Shown here: piece by piece, positions 25,501 to 38,492 of the stretch | How the letters are laid out: each line of letters starts with the position of its first letter | Numbering within the stretch: position 1 is the first letter of the stretch | Assembly: GCA_008692225.1 (NCBI GenBank) | Contig: VICG01000019.1 | Coordinates: forward strand, 186,001 to 250,000 | Source: Monilinia fructicola | Lineage: Eukaryota > Ascomycota > Leotiomycetes > Helotiales > Sclerotiniaceae | Direction of reading: 5' to 3' | DNA: 64,000 bases | Program-made: the position numbers and the translations under genes | The notes under the pieces: generated by a model | The model's database searches: none | Told to the model about the DNA's origin: nothing | The model's input: only the letters and a program-made list of their open reading frames with translations

Positions 25501-26944
25501 TTAATTTTTACTTTTGTATATAAACCCTAATATTTATTTTTTATTATTTTAATATTATTTACAAAGAATCATAAATGAAAATAAACTCTTCATCTTAAAG
25601 TATATTCTTAATTATTATAATATAAAAAAAGCCTATAAAATCTAGAATAACTAATTGTTTATTAAAGAAGAAAAAAGAATAATTTATAATAAAAAATAAA
25701 TCTTAAAAAAAAAAAAAAACTATAATAAAGTATAATATGAAAATATAAATAATCTTAATACTAAAATTAATCCTATAATCTATTATTGTTATTATAATAA
25801 ATCTATAATAATAACCTTTTATAACCAGTTTCGTTTTCGTTTTTATTATGCTATCATTATTTTTTTAAACCCTATTATTATTTAATTATCGTATTATTTT
25901 TTTGAAATGCTTGAAATAATTTATTTTAATAATTAAGATATTTATAGGATATTTATTAATTAAATTTGAGGCTATATTCTTTTTATTTGATAAAGTATTA
26001 TATAATACCTATTAATATAATATACTTATAAATAATCTTACTAATCTCGAATTCTTCATATTCCTTAAATATAATAATATTTAATTATCCTAGCTTTAAA
26101 CGATTATATGAATTCTTATTCTCTAATATTAACCTTAAGTAAACTATTGAAATTATTAAATAAATCCATTAATATTCCAATATATTAAGTTTATAAGTTA
26201 ACTTCCTAATTTAATATACTATTGAAAAAGATTTTATATATTATTATTTTAACTTTTGATTATTTATTATTGAAATCGAATATTTTTTCTAAAAATATAA
26301 AAATACTAAATTGTTTTCCTTAAAGAATATAGATATATAATTTTTATTATACTTTTATTTCATTATAATTATAATGAAAGTAATATAATTATTGATTTTT
26401 ATTTATATAATAAATATAAAGAATCCCTATTTTATTATATTTAATAATTATATTATTTTATTTAATATAGAATTATATATCGTTTCATTAAATAATTTGC
26501 TAATAAAAGTTTAATAAAAATTATTTAAATAAAACTATTAAATTAATAATATACTTCTTTCTTTTGATATATTCTTTATTAAATCTAAATCAAAATATTA
26601 TATAATTTTTTATAATTTAATGAATGATTTTTGATTATTTATTTATTTATATATGATATATTATAGAATATAATAATATTATATTTAATATAGAAAGAAT
26701 AGCTTTTTATATTTTTAATAGAAATTTAGGGTTTCTATTATTCATTATTACTTCAAAACAATTCTAATCAAGATTATATATTTTTTAATAATTAACGTTA
26801 ATTTTTAATCTATAACTAATTATATTATTTTTCTTAAAATAAATAATATTTTCTTTATAAACTTTTTTATTCTTATTAATATTAAATTAAATCCTTTTTT
26901 TTATAATTGTGAAAGAATTCAAATAAAATTAATAATAATCGTAT
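22571..26944. other. AT-rich degraded DNA containing a dispersed repeat
   Basis: No intact gene. A GC-richer patch near 22,885-22,940 (a run of eight G, then GATGGTAAGGGATATTCTCG) has no coding frame. The stretch 23,155-23,370 is one copy of a dispersed repeat whose better-preserved partner is at 38,960-39,190. The rest is likely decayed transposon sequence of undetermined type. Confidence 0.5.
23155..23370. repeat. dispersed repeat, heavily mutated copy
   Basis: Aligns by eye without large gaps to 38,960-39,190: TAATAAAAGCTAATCTTT is shared, and downstream GTATTAGCTTAATTGTTAA stands where the other copy has GTATCGACTCCATCGCCGA. Differences are nearly all C to T or G to A in this copy. Confidence 0.75.
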
Positions 26945-26945
26945 A

Positions 26946-27195
26946 AAATATTACTAATAATACTACTAATACTAATAATACTAATAATACTAATAATACT
27001 AATAATACTAATAATACTAATAATACTAATAATACTAATAATACTAATAATACTAATAATACTAATAATACTAATAATACTAATAATACTAATAATACTA
27101 ATAATACTAATAATACTAATAATACTAATAATACTAATAATACTAATAATACTAATAATACTAATAATACTAATAATACTAATAATACTAATAAT
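26946..27195. repeat. (TAATAC)n-type short tandem repeat
   Basis: About 240 bp of nearly perfect 9-bp units ACTAATAAT, made of TAA/TAC triplets, with almost no interruptions. It is much more homogeneous than the mutated DNA around it, so it has expanded or been homogenised recently. Confidence 0.92.
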
Positions 27196-29278
27196 AATAA
27201 TATTAATTTTATTATTTTATAAAATTAATATCTTTTCATTCAATATATTTAATACTTTCTATAATATTATAAGGATTTTTATATAAACTTTAACATTTTT
27301 TAAATATAAAATTTTTTAATAACTAAATTTATAAACTTAATATACTTTTAACAATAATTTTAATATAGAATTTTAAAAATTTCTTTATATATTATATATT
27401 AAAAATATAATAATACTAAATTTTTAGTATTATTAAATCGCTATATGTGCTTTTAATAGATTATATTTCTTAATTATTACTAAAACATTTATTTATATTA
27501 GTTTAACTTTACAAATCTTTAATAATTTATTATAAAAATTATTTATTATTTTTATAAACATTATTATAAAATTATATTAAAAAGGTTCTTTTATATTTGA
27601 TATTATAAATAAAGCTTTAAGCTTTTTATGACTATAATTCTTATTCTTACTATTTTATTCATAAAGTAGATAAGTTAATATATTTAGAATTATATTCTTT
27701 TTTCTAGTTTTATATTATATATTAAAGTTGAAAGTAGATATAAAGTTAATGATTAATATTAACTTGAAGAGTAATTTACTAGTAAATATGATTATTATAA
27801 TATTTACTTTTTAAAAGAATCTTTACGAGTATATTATAATTAATATATATAATAATTAATAATACTTTATTAAATTAAATAATATAATCTATTTTATATA
27901 AGCCCTAAATCAATACTATTATCTTTAATTCTAATGGTTAATAATATATCTTTACATTTTATAACTATTATAAATAAAAAGAAAATCGATTCTATATTCG
28001 TTATATTAGATATTTTAACTATTACTTTATTGCCTTTTATATAATATAAAGTAATTTTAATAACTTTTATTTTTGATATATTGAAATTCATGAACAAAGA
28101 GTGTACTAAATTCATATATATTAATATCTATTTTTATAATAATATCATTTTGATTTTAATAAATATTATTAATTTTATTAAAAATAATATATTAAATATT
28201 CTCTATATTATGAAGTTACATTTAACTCTGCTTTTATATAAAGTATTTTTTAATAACTATATTTTTTCCTTTTTTACAATAAATTTATAATTTTAATATA
28301 AGTTTTCACAAAATACTATAATTATTTAATAATGTATAAAAAATGTTTTAAATCTTAAAGGTTTTTTAAAAATGAAATTTTTTTAACACTATTAATCTAT
28401 ATTTAATATTAAATAAATTATATATATTTATTTTTTGTTTTAATATAATTACTAATAAATGTTTAATAAAATATCGAGCTTTTTTAATAATAATATTAAA
28501 AATACTTTATAATATTTAATTCATAATAATCATATTATTAATATATACTTTTATAAATTTTTCAAGGTTTTTTAAGATTAAATTTATTTAATATTTGAAA
28601 TATATTGATAAATTTCTAAATTCTATTAATAAATAATTAAGAATATATTATCTTATATAAATTATAATTATAAAGTATTTTATTATAGAAAAATACGTTT
28701 TTTATTAGAAAAAGAAAGTTATATAGTTTATTATTAGAATGTACTTATATTCTGATATTACCTAGAATACATTTTCTTATAATAGTATAAGATTTATATC
28801 TAGAATCGTTTTTATATATAATTTATAAATATTAATTATAATATAAACTTTCTTTATTTCTTTAAATAATATTTTATATATTATAAAAACAAAAAAAGCG
28901 AATAATATTAGAAATTGAACTTTTTATAATCTCATTTATTAAATTAGATTATTAAATACTTTTTATTCTTATTATATAAACTTTTATTTTTAAAAGATAA
29001 ATCTTAGCCTTTTTTTTTAAATCTTTTTTTTTACTTAAAGTATGATTCTATTATTAACTATTTATTTTTAAAGAGCTGAATCAACCCCAAATTATTTTAT
29101 AAACTATTTAAAAGCTTGATTAATAATTTTATAAATTGTTTTATTATATTATTATTCCTATATATTATGATCTTTATGATATATATTATTTCTTTTATAT
29201 CAAATACTTTATTTATTATAATTACTATTATTTAAAGTAAATCTTATAAAACTAAATCTATTCTCTTTCTAATATTAT
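27196..29278. other. AT-rich degraded DNA
   Basis: No gene supported. Two overlapping antiparallel open frames at 27,894-28,115 (minus, 73 codons) and 28,081-28,290 (plus, 69 codons) are AT-driven. The minus-strand one has a somewhat less biased sequence and may be a retroelement protein fragment, without a diagnostic motif. Confidence 0.45.
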
Positions 29279-29475
29279 TATTAGGAAATGAATCATATAA
29301 TATTAAGTTACTATATAAATAATACATTTAACTATATTAAGCATATTAGTATTTTAATGATATTTATAAAATCATCCTTTATTCTATAAATTATATAAAA
29401 AATAACAATAAGAATATATTAACAAAAAAATTAAGTATTTATATTTTAATTAATTAAATTTATATTAATAATATT
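29279..29475 (+). repeat. 5' LTR of the copia relic
   Basis: Starts TATTAGGAAATGAATCATAT, probably TG-initial before mutation, and shares TTTATAAAATCATCCTTTAT with the 3' copy. It is more AT-shifted than the 3' LTR. Confidence 0.75.
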
Positions 29476-32400
29476 ACAAATTAAACTTTAAATCTATAAT
29501 TTAATATTAAATATTAAGGAATTTATTTCGAAATTAATAAAAATTTTGAAAAAAACTATTAAATCAAATATAAATCTATTAAATAGATTTTTTAGTAATT
29601 TAATAATGCTAATAAATATATTCTAAATTATAATTCTATTAAATAGAATTCTTTATAAAAGAATAATATTTAAAAAGTTAAAACTATTAAAAAAGATAGG
29701 ATTACACTTGCGTTTATTATACATTTTTTATACTATATATTGTATAAAAACCTTTATTTTTATATTTATACTTTTACTCTATTTTCTTTTTTATATTTTA
29801 TTTTATTACAATTTTATATTCTATATTACTATTTTTATATTACAAAATAGCTATTTTAATTACTTTAAATTTAGCTTCAAAATATAATCTAATTATTTTC
29901 TTGATAATCACTAATATATATAACAGATTATGTAATAAAAATCAATTAAACTATTATAAAAACTAGTATATAATTATATTAATATTAAATCTAATAAATA
30001 AAATTATTAATAAAAAACATTTATTAGGATTTATAAAATATAAACGAAAATAATATATAAAATACAATATATATAATAATAATTTTATAGATATCTTTTA
30101 TTCTAATTTCAAAATATTTATTTTATATAAAATATTAATAATTCATTAATTTAATATTTAACAATTTTAAAAGATTTTAAAAAGGGATTTAATATACTTT
30201 TAGTAGATATAAATGTATAATATATATTATATAATCAAGTATAATAAAAAAAGATATTATATTATAAATAAAACAATAAATTAAAAACCTTTTATATAAA
30301 TGGAATAATAATATATTAGAGATTTCTTTAAAAAAATATTAAAAGAATAATTAATAATATGGTTGAAGTTAGATTGATATAATATAATGTAAATTCGAAC
30401 AATAGTAACGATAATAACGATAATAACGATAATTTAGGTAATAAAAGATTTAATAAAACTAGTATAGAAAAAGGCTTTAAAGAAAATTGATTGAATAAAT
30501 AAAAAAATCGAAAAGCTTTTTAACAATAATATATATTTAATATTTTATTAAATCTTTAAAAGTTTTATTTATTTAAGGAGAAATATATTAAAGATAATAA
30601 TGATTTCAATTATAAACTTATAATTTTCTATGAGATATTATATTAAATAAAGCTTTTTAAATAAGCAAATTTCTTAAATGTTTTTTATGATATTTTGAGA
30701 TAAAATACCAATTTATTATTATATAAACAAAAATGATTTACTAATAGATTTTAAAAAAGTTATATATATATATATTGAACAAAAGTTTAAAAGGAATTGA
30801 TATAAGTAAAATATATTTAGAAAATAAAATAAAATTATTTTTATAAAAATTAAAGTCAAAATTCCGAATAAGATTTTTGATATATTCTTTTATATAATAG
30901 TAATAAAATTATAAAAATTTGGAATATAATTATAAAAAAAATGAAAGATTTAATATACTTTTATAATAAACTAATAATTATTTATTATAGGGTGCTAATG
31001 TATAATTTTATTTGTTTTAATATTAAAAAAAGTATTTTAAAGTGAATATAATAATTAAAGTAAATTATTATTATATGAAAATTATATAAAAGATAGGATT
31101 TAATATTTTTTGTAGATTAAAAATTTCGAGGAAATAATAATAATAATCTATAAAATAATTTATGGAATTTAAATAAAGATTTGCGTTTTGAAAATAGTTT
31201 AAAGATTAATTTATTTAACAATTAATTATTTTATAATAATTCTAAATCTATTAAATAATATTAGATATCCAAAAAGGAAGGTTATTAATGAATTAACTAT
31301 TTTGAATAAGAGTAAAATAATCAAAAATACAAATAAAGAAAAAGATTTAATAAAGGAAGTAATAATGGATTTTAAAAGCAATATATTTAATTGTTAATGA
31401 AATATAAAAAAGAAAAGGGGGGTATTAATAAGAATTAGGCATTTATTGCTTTTTTAACAAATTTTAATTTTAAAGAGAAAAAAAAGAATAATTTTTTATT
31501 ATTAGTTTTAAATTAATTAATGGTGAAGCATTTGTTAAATTATTAATTATTTCAGTATTATAGTATATTATTATAGGAGGAAAAAAATCTTAATTAAAAA
31601 AGAGTTATTATATTTAAAGTAAATATTTGAATATAGAATTCTTTGGAATTTATATTAATATAAAAATAATTTGTAAATTTACTATTAAAAAGGATTAATT
31701 CAAAGTATAATAGAAAATATTAAATACTTTAATTAATATATTTAGAGTAAGAGTTATAAATATAATATTTGGATAAAATAATAAAATTGATTTAATTGAA
31801 TTCATTAATATTTATTTTTCTTTTGGGATAATGAAATTTTATATTTTATAAACAAATATATTGTTTTTATTGTTTTTAATAAATATGAATTAATTTCAAA
31901 TTATATTTTAATAATTATATTAACATTCTTTATATTTTAAGTAAAGAATTTTTAGTTTATTTAAAAAATAAGTATTTATTTTTATTATAGAAAATCGATT
32001 TCAATAACTTGATTTAGGATTTAATTTAATATAATAAATATTATTTGACGAATATAGATTTTTATTAATGATATTAATATTTTAAAATATTTATTAATTT
32101 GTAAATTTTATAAAATATTATAATATAGTAAAATAGAATAAAAATTATAATATAATTAAACAATTTATCAAATATTATAAGTAATATAGTTTTATAATAA
32201 ATTTTTGAAACGTTTTAAATTTTTATTATAAAATAATATAAAATTCAATTATATTATCTTTGTTAATATTATATATTACAAATCAATTTATTTTTTATAT
32301 TATCAATAAAACTATAAGATATTAAATAACTAATTGATTAATAAATGTGATGATAAAATATATATATACGATACATTCTAGAAATATTAGATTAATATAG

Positions 32401-34723
32401 ATTTAGGATCTTTGGATTATATTATATATAATATAGGCAAGAATTTTAATAGTAAAGAGTTTGCTTAGAATGCTATATTTAATAATTATTATTATAAAAT
32501 ATATACTTGTTAAAGCTTATAATTCAATTGAATTAATAAAATGTTATTACAAACTATTAAAATAAGTATATTATATTATTAATAAAGAAATATTAGAATT
32601 TGATTTATTTAATTAAATAATATTATCAATAGCTATAAAAACTATTAATAATATTATTGTATTAGATAATATTATCTTAACTTTTTTAGTATATAAACTA
32701 TACCTTTATATAATTATTATTAATACATTTACAATAATTATTGTAGAACGAGTTAATATTATTAAAAAAGTTATAATTAAGATTTATTATATTAATACTA
32801 AATGTTAAATAATCGATATATTTTATATATAAAATAAACTATTTATTTTAGCAATTTATAGGTTATTTATTAATTTTAATATTATAGTATAATAAAAGAG
32901 TAAAAAAACGAAATTAGGAAAATGAATAGGATCTTATTTATTGTTTAAAATAAAAGGGAAATATATATACTACTAAATTAATAAATAAATTAATGAATTT
33001 TTAATTAATTTTAGTAAAACTATTTTATATTTTATTTAAAAAAGAAAAGAATAATAAAATCAAAGAAAAAAAGAAAGAGATTATATTTTAGAGAATATTA
33101 TGTTTTATAATATTATTGGTAGATAAATTTATTTAACGATTATATCAAAAGATAAAAAGCAATATAAAAAATAAAATAATAATAATCTAGGATTTACTTT
33201 AGATTTCAATATTTTTCGATAAAAAAAATGCTTATTATAATAAATTTATTAAAATTTTTATTAATAATAATAATTTATTATATAAATATATACTAAATCG
33301 AAATGTAAAAAACCCAATGGATTAATAAATAATCAAACATTTAATATTATATTTAAATCAAATATTTTATTAAAAACCAGGATTTTTAAATTAAGATTTA
33401 TTAACAAAATAAAAAATAAGGGTACAAATAAAGTATATTCGAAATTTTAATTTGTAATTCAAATATATAAAGATGATAATAAAGTTAATGTTTTAATATA
33501 ATTATTTACTATTTAATGTATTAATCAATATATATTATTATAATACTTATAATTATATTAAAAGTTTTGTTTTTAAAAGTATTTATATATTTAAAAAATA
33601 TTATTTAAGTATATATTTAATCTATTATAAATTTTAATGAGATGTTTTATATTAGAATATTAAAAAAAATACAATTGGAAAAAGGTTTTATTTTGTATAT
33701 AATTAAATTACTTTATAATGTTTCTAAAATAAAAAATTATTAGTTTGTTATATACTATAGCTATTATAAGAATAAACTTAATATAAAGTAATTAATATAC
33801 AATTTATATCTTTTTTATATTAATACAAAGAGATTTAATATAGTTAAATTATAGACTAATAATATATTTATAATAACAGATAAAAAATTTGTATTTTTAA
33901 AGCAAAAAAACAATTTAAAAAAGTATATTTTATAGCTAAAAATTATAAGGAATTTTAAGAAAATATATCATTTAAATTTAATAAAGGATTTATAATATTT
34001 TAAATAAATAATATATATCTTAATTAAAAAAAGTAATATAATAATATATACATAATTTAAGCGAAGGATACAAATATTTCAACTATTACAAAAAAGAAAT
34101 AAAAGAATATTATAATGAGAAATTAATATATTATTTAGAGAGTATAAAAAGTATATATTATAATCATTTATTAATTAAAGATATTATATTATCTTTCTAT
34201 TATTATTTAAATAATTGATTTAAAAAAGGATAATATAAAGAAATTAAATAAAATTTCTAAATAATAAATTAATAATCTATTAAAGGTTTTAATTTTCTTT
34301 TTCTTAATATAGATTCGAATAAATTAACTATATTCACAAATGTATTATTTATTAACAACCTTGATTTCTGTTCTTAGATTGGATATATTATATATCTTAT
34401 TGATAAATAAAATAATACTAATATTATATATTGATTATTTATTAAATATAAAAAAGTTATAAAAAGTATATTAGCTTTAAAGCTATATGAACTAATATTC
34501 GGCTTTGATATAAAAATTGTAATCAAAAGGATTATTAATATTATTCTATAATGTAGGAAGTAAATTCTATTTGTTATCTATATTGATTCGAAGTTATTAT
34601 ATAAGTTCTTAATTAAATTAAATATTATAAATAGAAAAAAGATTTATAATTAGAGTTTATATAAGTAAAAGGAAAAAAGTAAAAATTAAATATATAATCT
34701 TTCGACTTTTAAATAATTACTAA

Positions 34724-34920
34724 TATCAGAAAATGAATTATATAATATTAAGTTGCTATACGAATAATACATCTAATCATATTGAGTATATTAGCATTTT
34801 AAGAACGTTTATAAAATCATCCTTTATTCTATAGATTACATAAAGAATAATAACGATAATATACTAATAAAAGGATTAAGTACTTATACTTTAACTAATC
34901 AAGTTTATACTAATAACTAT
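34724..34920 (+). repeat. 3' LTR of the copia relic
   Basis: Starts TATCAGAAAATGAATTATAT and keeps more C and G (GTTGCTATACGAATAATACA) than the 5' LTR. It directly follows the RNase H fragment. The two LTRs differ mainly by transitions. Confidence 0.75.
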
Positions 34921-34995
34921 ATTCTATTTTATATATTCTATTAAAACTAAAATTAATAAAAATTCTATTATTATATTTACTATAAAGTATACTTC

Positions 34996-35157
34996 TGTGA
35001 CGGATATCACGTGCCTAAGGCACGTGATATCTCATCACGCTAAGCGATACTGTATATAAAAGAGATCTCTAAAGGACCTAAAGATCTCTCCCCTTCTTAG
35101 CTTTCTTATTCTAGTTAACTAACCTCTATTAACTCGCTCTAGTATGTAATCGTAATA
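34996..35157 (+). mobile_element. 162-bp solo LTR with 5-bp target duplication ACTTC
   Basis: Begins TGTGACGGATATCACGTGCC and ends GTATGTAATCGTAATA. The 5 bp ACTTC is present immediately before (34,991-34,995) and after (35,158-35,162). A near-perfect 29-bp palindrome with two CACGTG sites sits at its 5' end (35,003 onward). TGTATATAAAAGAG could act as a TATA box. Same family as 46,867-47,028 and 53,101-53,261. Confidence 0.88.
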
Positions 35158-35162
35158 ACTTC

Positions 35163-37650
35163 CTCCTCCAAATTATTATTAATAATAATATTTTATATAA
35201 TTTAAAAAAATATATTCTTATTTAAACATTTGGTTTTATAATATACCATTATTAAAGTATTCTATTCTAATAAAATATTTACTTTCTAAATCCTTTCTAC
35301 TGTAATTTAGTATTGTTATAAATCCTTAATAATGATAATAATAAATATTATAATATTAAATAAGGTAATAATTGCTTTTCTTTATAATATAATAATATTA
35401 ATCTCTTTAAATATTAATATATTATTACTAACAATTATATTAATTATTAATTCATTTTCAAAATATATCTCCCTTTAGAAATGTATTATTATTATCTTAT
35501 TATCCTTATCTTTTTAAAATACAAAAATTATAATTATATATTTTATTAATTAAATATTATCTTTATTAACGTTTTTCACTTTAATTAAATTTATATATAT
35601 ATACATATATATATATATACTTTAATATTATTTAATATATCCAAGAACCAGTTTTATTAATTATCATTGTTTATAATCCAAAGTTTAAATATATATTAAT
35701 TATATTGTTTAATATTATATTAAATAAACTTTAATAATAAAAAAATATTAATTATAAAAGCTATAATTTACTCTAATAAGTTTATTTATATCTATTATTA
35801 AATTAATATATATTAACTCCTTATTTGATATCTTAATCTTTTCTAATATCTATAATATAATTATCTCTTTTTGTTTTTTTATTTATATATTATATATATA
35901 TATTTTATATAATTTATTACGCTTATTAAATTACTTACTACATTTCTTATAGGTTAATAAATCTATACATTATCTTTTAACTTTTATTACTATTGTAAGA
36001 TAATTGATTAATTCATTATAATATTCTTTGATATACTCGAGTAATTATTTAATTCAAATATATAAAAATTAGCTAATACTATATATATTATAACTTTTAT
36101 TCTTTAATTTTAAGTATATCTTATAATCATTTTCCCCTAATTTATATCCAACGTTTCTATTAGCTTTTGTTTATTTACTATTTTAATAAAAATCATTGTT
36201 TTTAACATTTATTAGATTTTCTAGTATTATTTTAAGAGCTATTTATCTTTATAATCATTATTAGCGCTATTATTATTTGAAGTTTTTTTTATAATTAATA
36301 TATTTAATCTTAATCTTAATTCTAATATCTTGAATAATATTTTTAATTATAAATTTGATATACTTATTATTATAATTACTTATTTTAATCCAGTTTCTTA
36401 TACACTTAAACTAACTTATATTATTCTCTCAATTATATTAATTTATTTTTTTCAATTAATAACCTTTTTAGAAAATCTATAACTTTTAGTACTTTCTATT
36501 AACTAATGATATTTATAATCTCTAATAATTCATTTTTTATCATTATAGAATATATATAGGTTTTTTGTAATTGAAGTAATGATAGCCGTTCTTTTAATAC
36601 TAAGTTATTTAATTACTTTCTTTATAATTATTATAAATTTCTTATTAATCTTTGTTTTTTTATAAATAAACGATTTATAAAAATCTAAAATATCAGTTTT
36701 AAATCATTAATTTATTTAAAAAACTAAATTAATTATATTTTTGGTTAAGGATGTTTAATATATAATTTAAAACTTAGCATTAAACCATTCCAACTTATTA
36801 TAAATTAATTTTATTTTTAAGATATTCCCATTATTTTTAGATTTTGTAATATTATATTAAAGAAACTTTTAATAAAATGATCTTTTTATAAATCTTTAAT
36901 TCGAAATCTATTTTTTAATAGATTCTATATTATAATTCTTAAATATATCTAAAACCGCGTTTTTTGAATATTATAAAATATCTATTATTATTATTATTAA
37001 TAATATATATTTAATATTTATTAGCTTTATAATATACTATATATAAATAATAGCTTAAAAATAATTAAGAAAGATTTTTATAATTGCTATATTATTATTT
37101 ATTAATATTCAATCCTTTAATTAAAATATCAAAACATATATATTTATATATATTATTATTTTATTTATTATTATCATTTTTATATATTATATATTTCTTT
37201 ATTAAAGAATTAAAATATCTTATATTCTTTACTTTTAATATTATATTATATAACTATATTTAACTATTCTATAAATCTAAAGATTTTATAATTAATAGTT
37301 AAATTTGAATTTAGCTTATAATTGCAATTATTAAATACTTTAATTAAATTATTAAGAAACTTAGACTTGTATATAATTTCTTATTCTATTCATAATTACT
37401 ATATTTGTTATAATCTTAATTTTTCTATATTAATAATGAATTATTAAATATTCAAAATCCTATATTAATATTATTTATTCTTTTATTAATTAAAGATTAT
37501 TATTCTAAAACTAATGTTTTTTTTAATACCACTTATTTTTAATAATATATTTAATAATATTTTCTTAAGTACTATATATAAAATTATTGATATATCTATT
37601 TTATTCTATTTTATATTTTTAATAAATAATAATTCGAATATTTATATAAA
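35163..37650. other. AT-rich degraded DNA
   Basis: No gene, RNA or repeat family recognised. The open frame starting at 37,514 runs into the fold-back element and is not a gene. Confidence 0.5.
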
Positions 37651-37652
37651 TA

Positions 37653-38490
37653 AGTCCCTACCCTACTTCTCGCCACCCCCCCCAATTTGGCCAGCATTTC
37701 ACACTAAAAACGGCCATTTTAACGTATTTATAACTCTACAAAAAAATAAATATATATTCTTTCAATTTTAATTAAAGCTTCTATATATAATTATAAATAA
37801 ATTCTAAAAATCTTTAATTTTTGCGATTTTTTCTCAAAAAGTTATAAAAGATTATAAAAAATTAAAATTTTAATTTTCAATTTATATATAAATCCTATAC
37901 AAAATCAAAATCTTTAAAAAAAGATATATTTATTTAATAAAAATAGCTAAAAAATAATCTAAAAATTTTTAAAGAATCTTAAAGCTAATTCAAATTGAAT
38001 ATATTATTTTAATAATAAACTATTATTTATAATAAATGTTTAATATAGATTCTTAGATTTTAACGATAAAATTTTAAATAGAAAATTTCTAATTTTAATT
38101 TACTTAATAATTTCAAATTATTATATATATTTTAAATAGTTTGTTTACTGTATATTAATTAATGGATTCTATTAAAATTTATAGATCCTTTTTAATTATT
38201 TTTGTTTAAAAATTATAAATATTTGTTTTAAAGTTTCAATTTTGTATGTAATTTCCATACAAATCCAAAACCGAAAATTTTCATTTTCTACAATCTTTTA
38301 TTACTTTTTATAAAAAAATCGCAAAAATTTAAGATTTTCAAAATTCATTAATAATTATATATAAAAGCACTAATTAAAATTTAAAAAATATGTATATATT
38401 TTTATAGTGTTATAAATACGGTAAAATGGTCGTTTTTAGTGTGAAATACTGGCTAAATGTGGGGGGGGGTGAGAAGTAGGGTAGGCGACT
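37653..38490. mobile_element. fold-back TIR element with poly-C ends, copy 2 (838 bp)
   Basis: Same family and orientation-symmetric structure as 20,716-21,565. The left end is AGTCCCTACCCTACTTCTCG followed by a run of C and TTTGGCCAGCATTTCACACT, with the inverted counterpart at 38,405-38,490 ending GGTAGGCGACT. TA flanks both ends (37,651-37,652 and 38,491-38,492). The interior aligns along its whole length with the first copy. Confidence 0.9.
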
Positions 38491-38492
38491 TA

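Larger units (their letters stand above)
29279..34920 (+). mobile_element. Ty1/copia LTR retrotransposon, RIP-degraded, nearly full length (about 5.6 kb)
   Basis: Two direct repeats 5,445 bp apart (29,279-29,475 and 34,724-34,920) serve as LTRs. Between them, on the plus strand, fragments appear in copia order. A gag-like start lies near 30,360. An integrase fragment VKAYNSIELIK lies near 32,508-32,540, followed by a conserved downstream region. C-terminal reverse transcriptase plus RNase H fragments follow: GYIIYLIDK from 34,381 and IDSKLLYKFLIKL near 34,585-34,620. This arrangement (integrase before RT) separates copia from gypsy. Stops interrupt every domain and acidic or Gly residues are often replaced by Lys, Asn or Ile, as G-to-A and C-to-T changes would give. 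The element is inactive. Confidence 0.85.

Noticed and set aside
27894..28115. 73-codon minus-strand open frame as a retroelement protein
   Set aside because: Looks somewhat protein-like but carries no diagnostic protease, RT or integrase motif.
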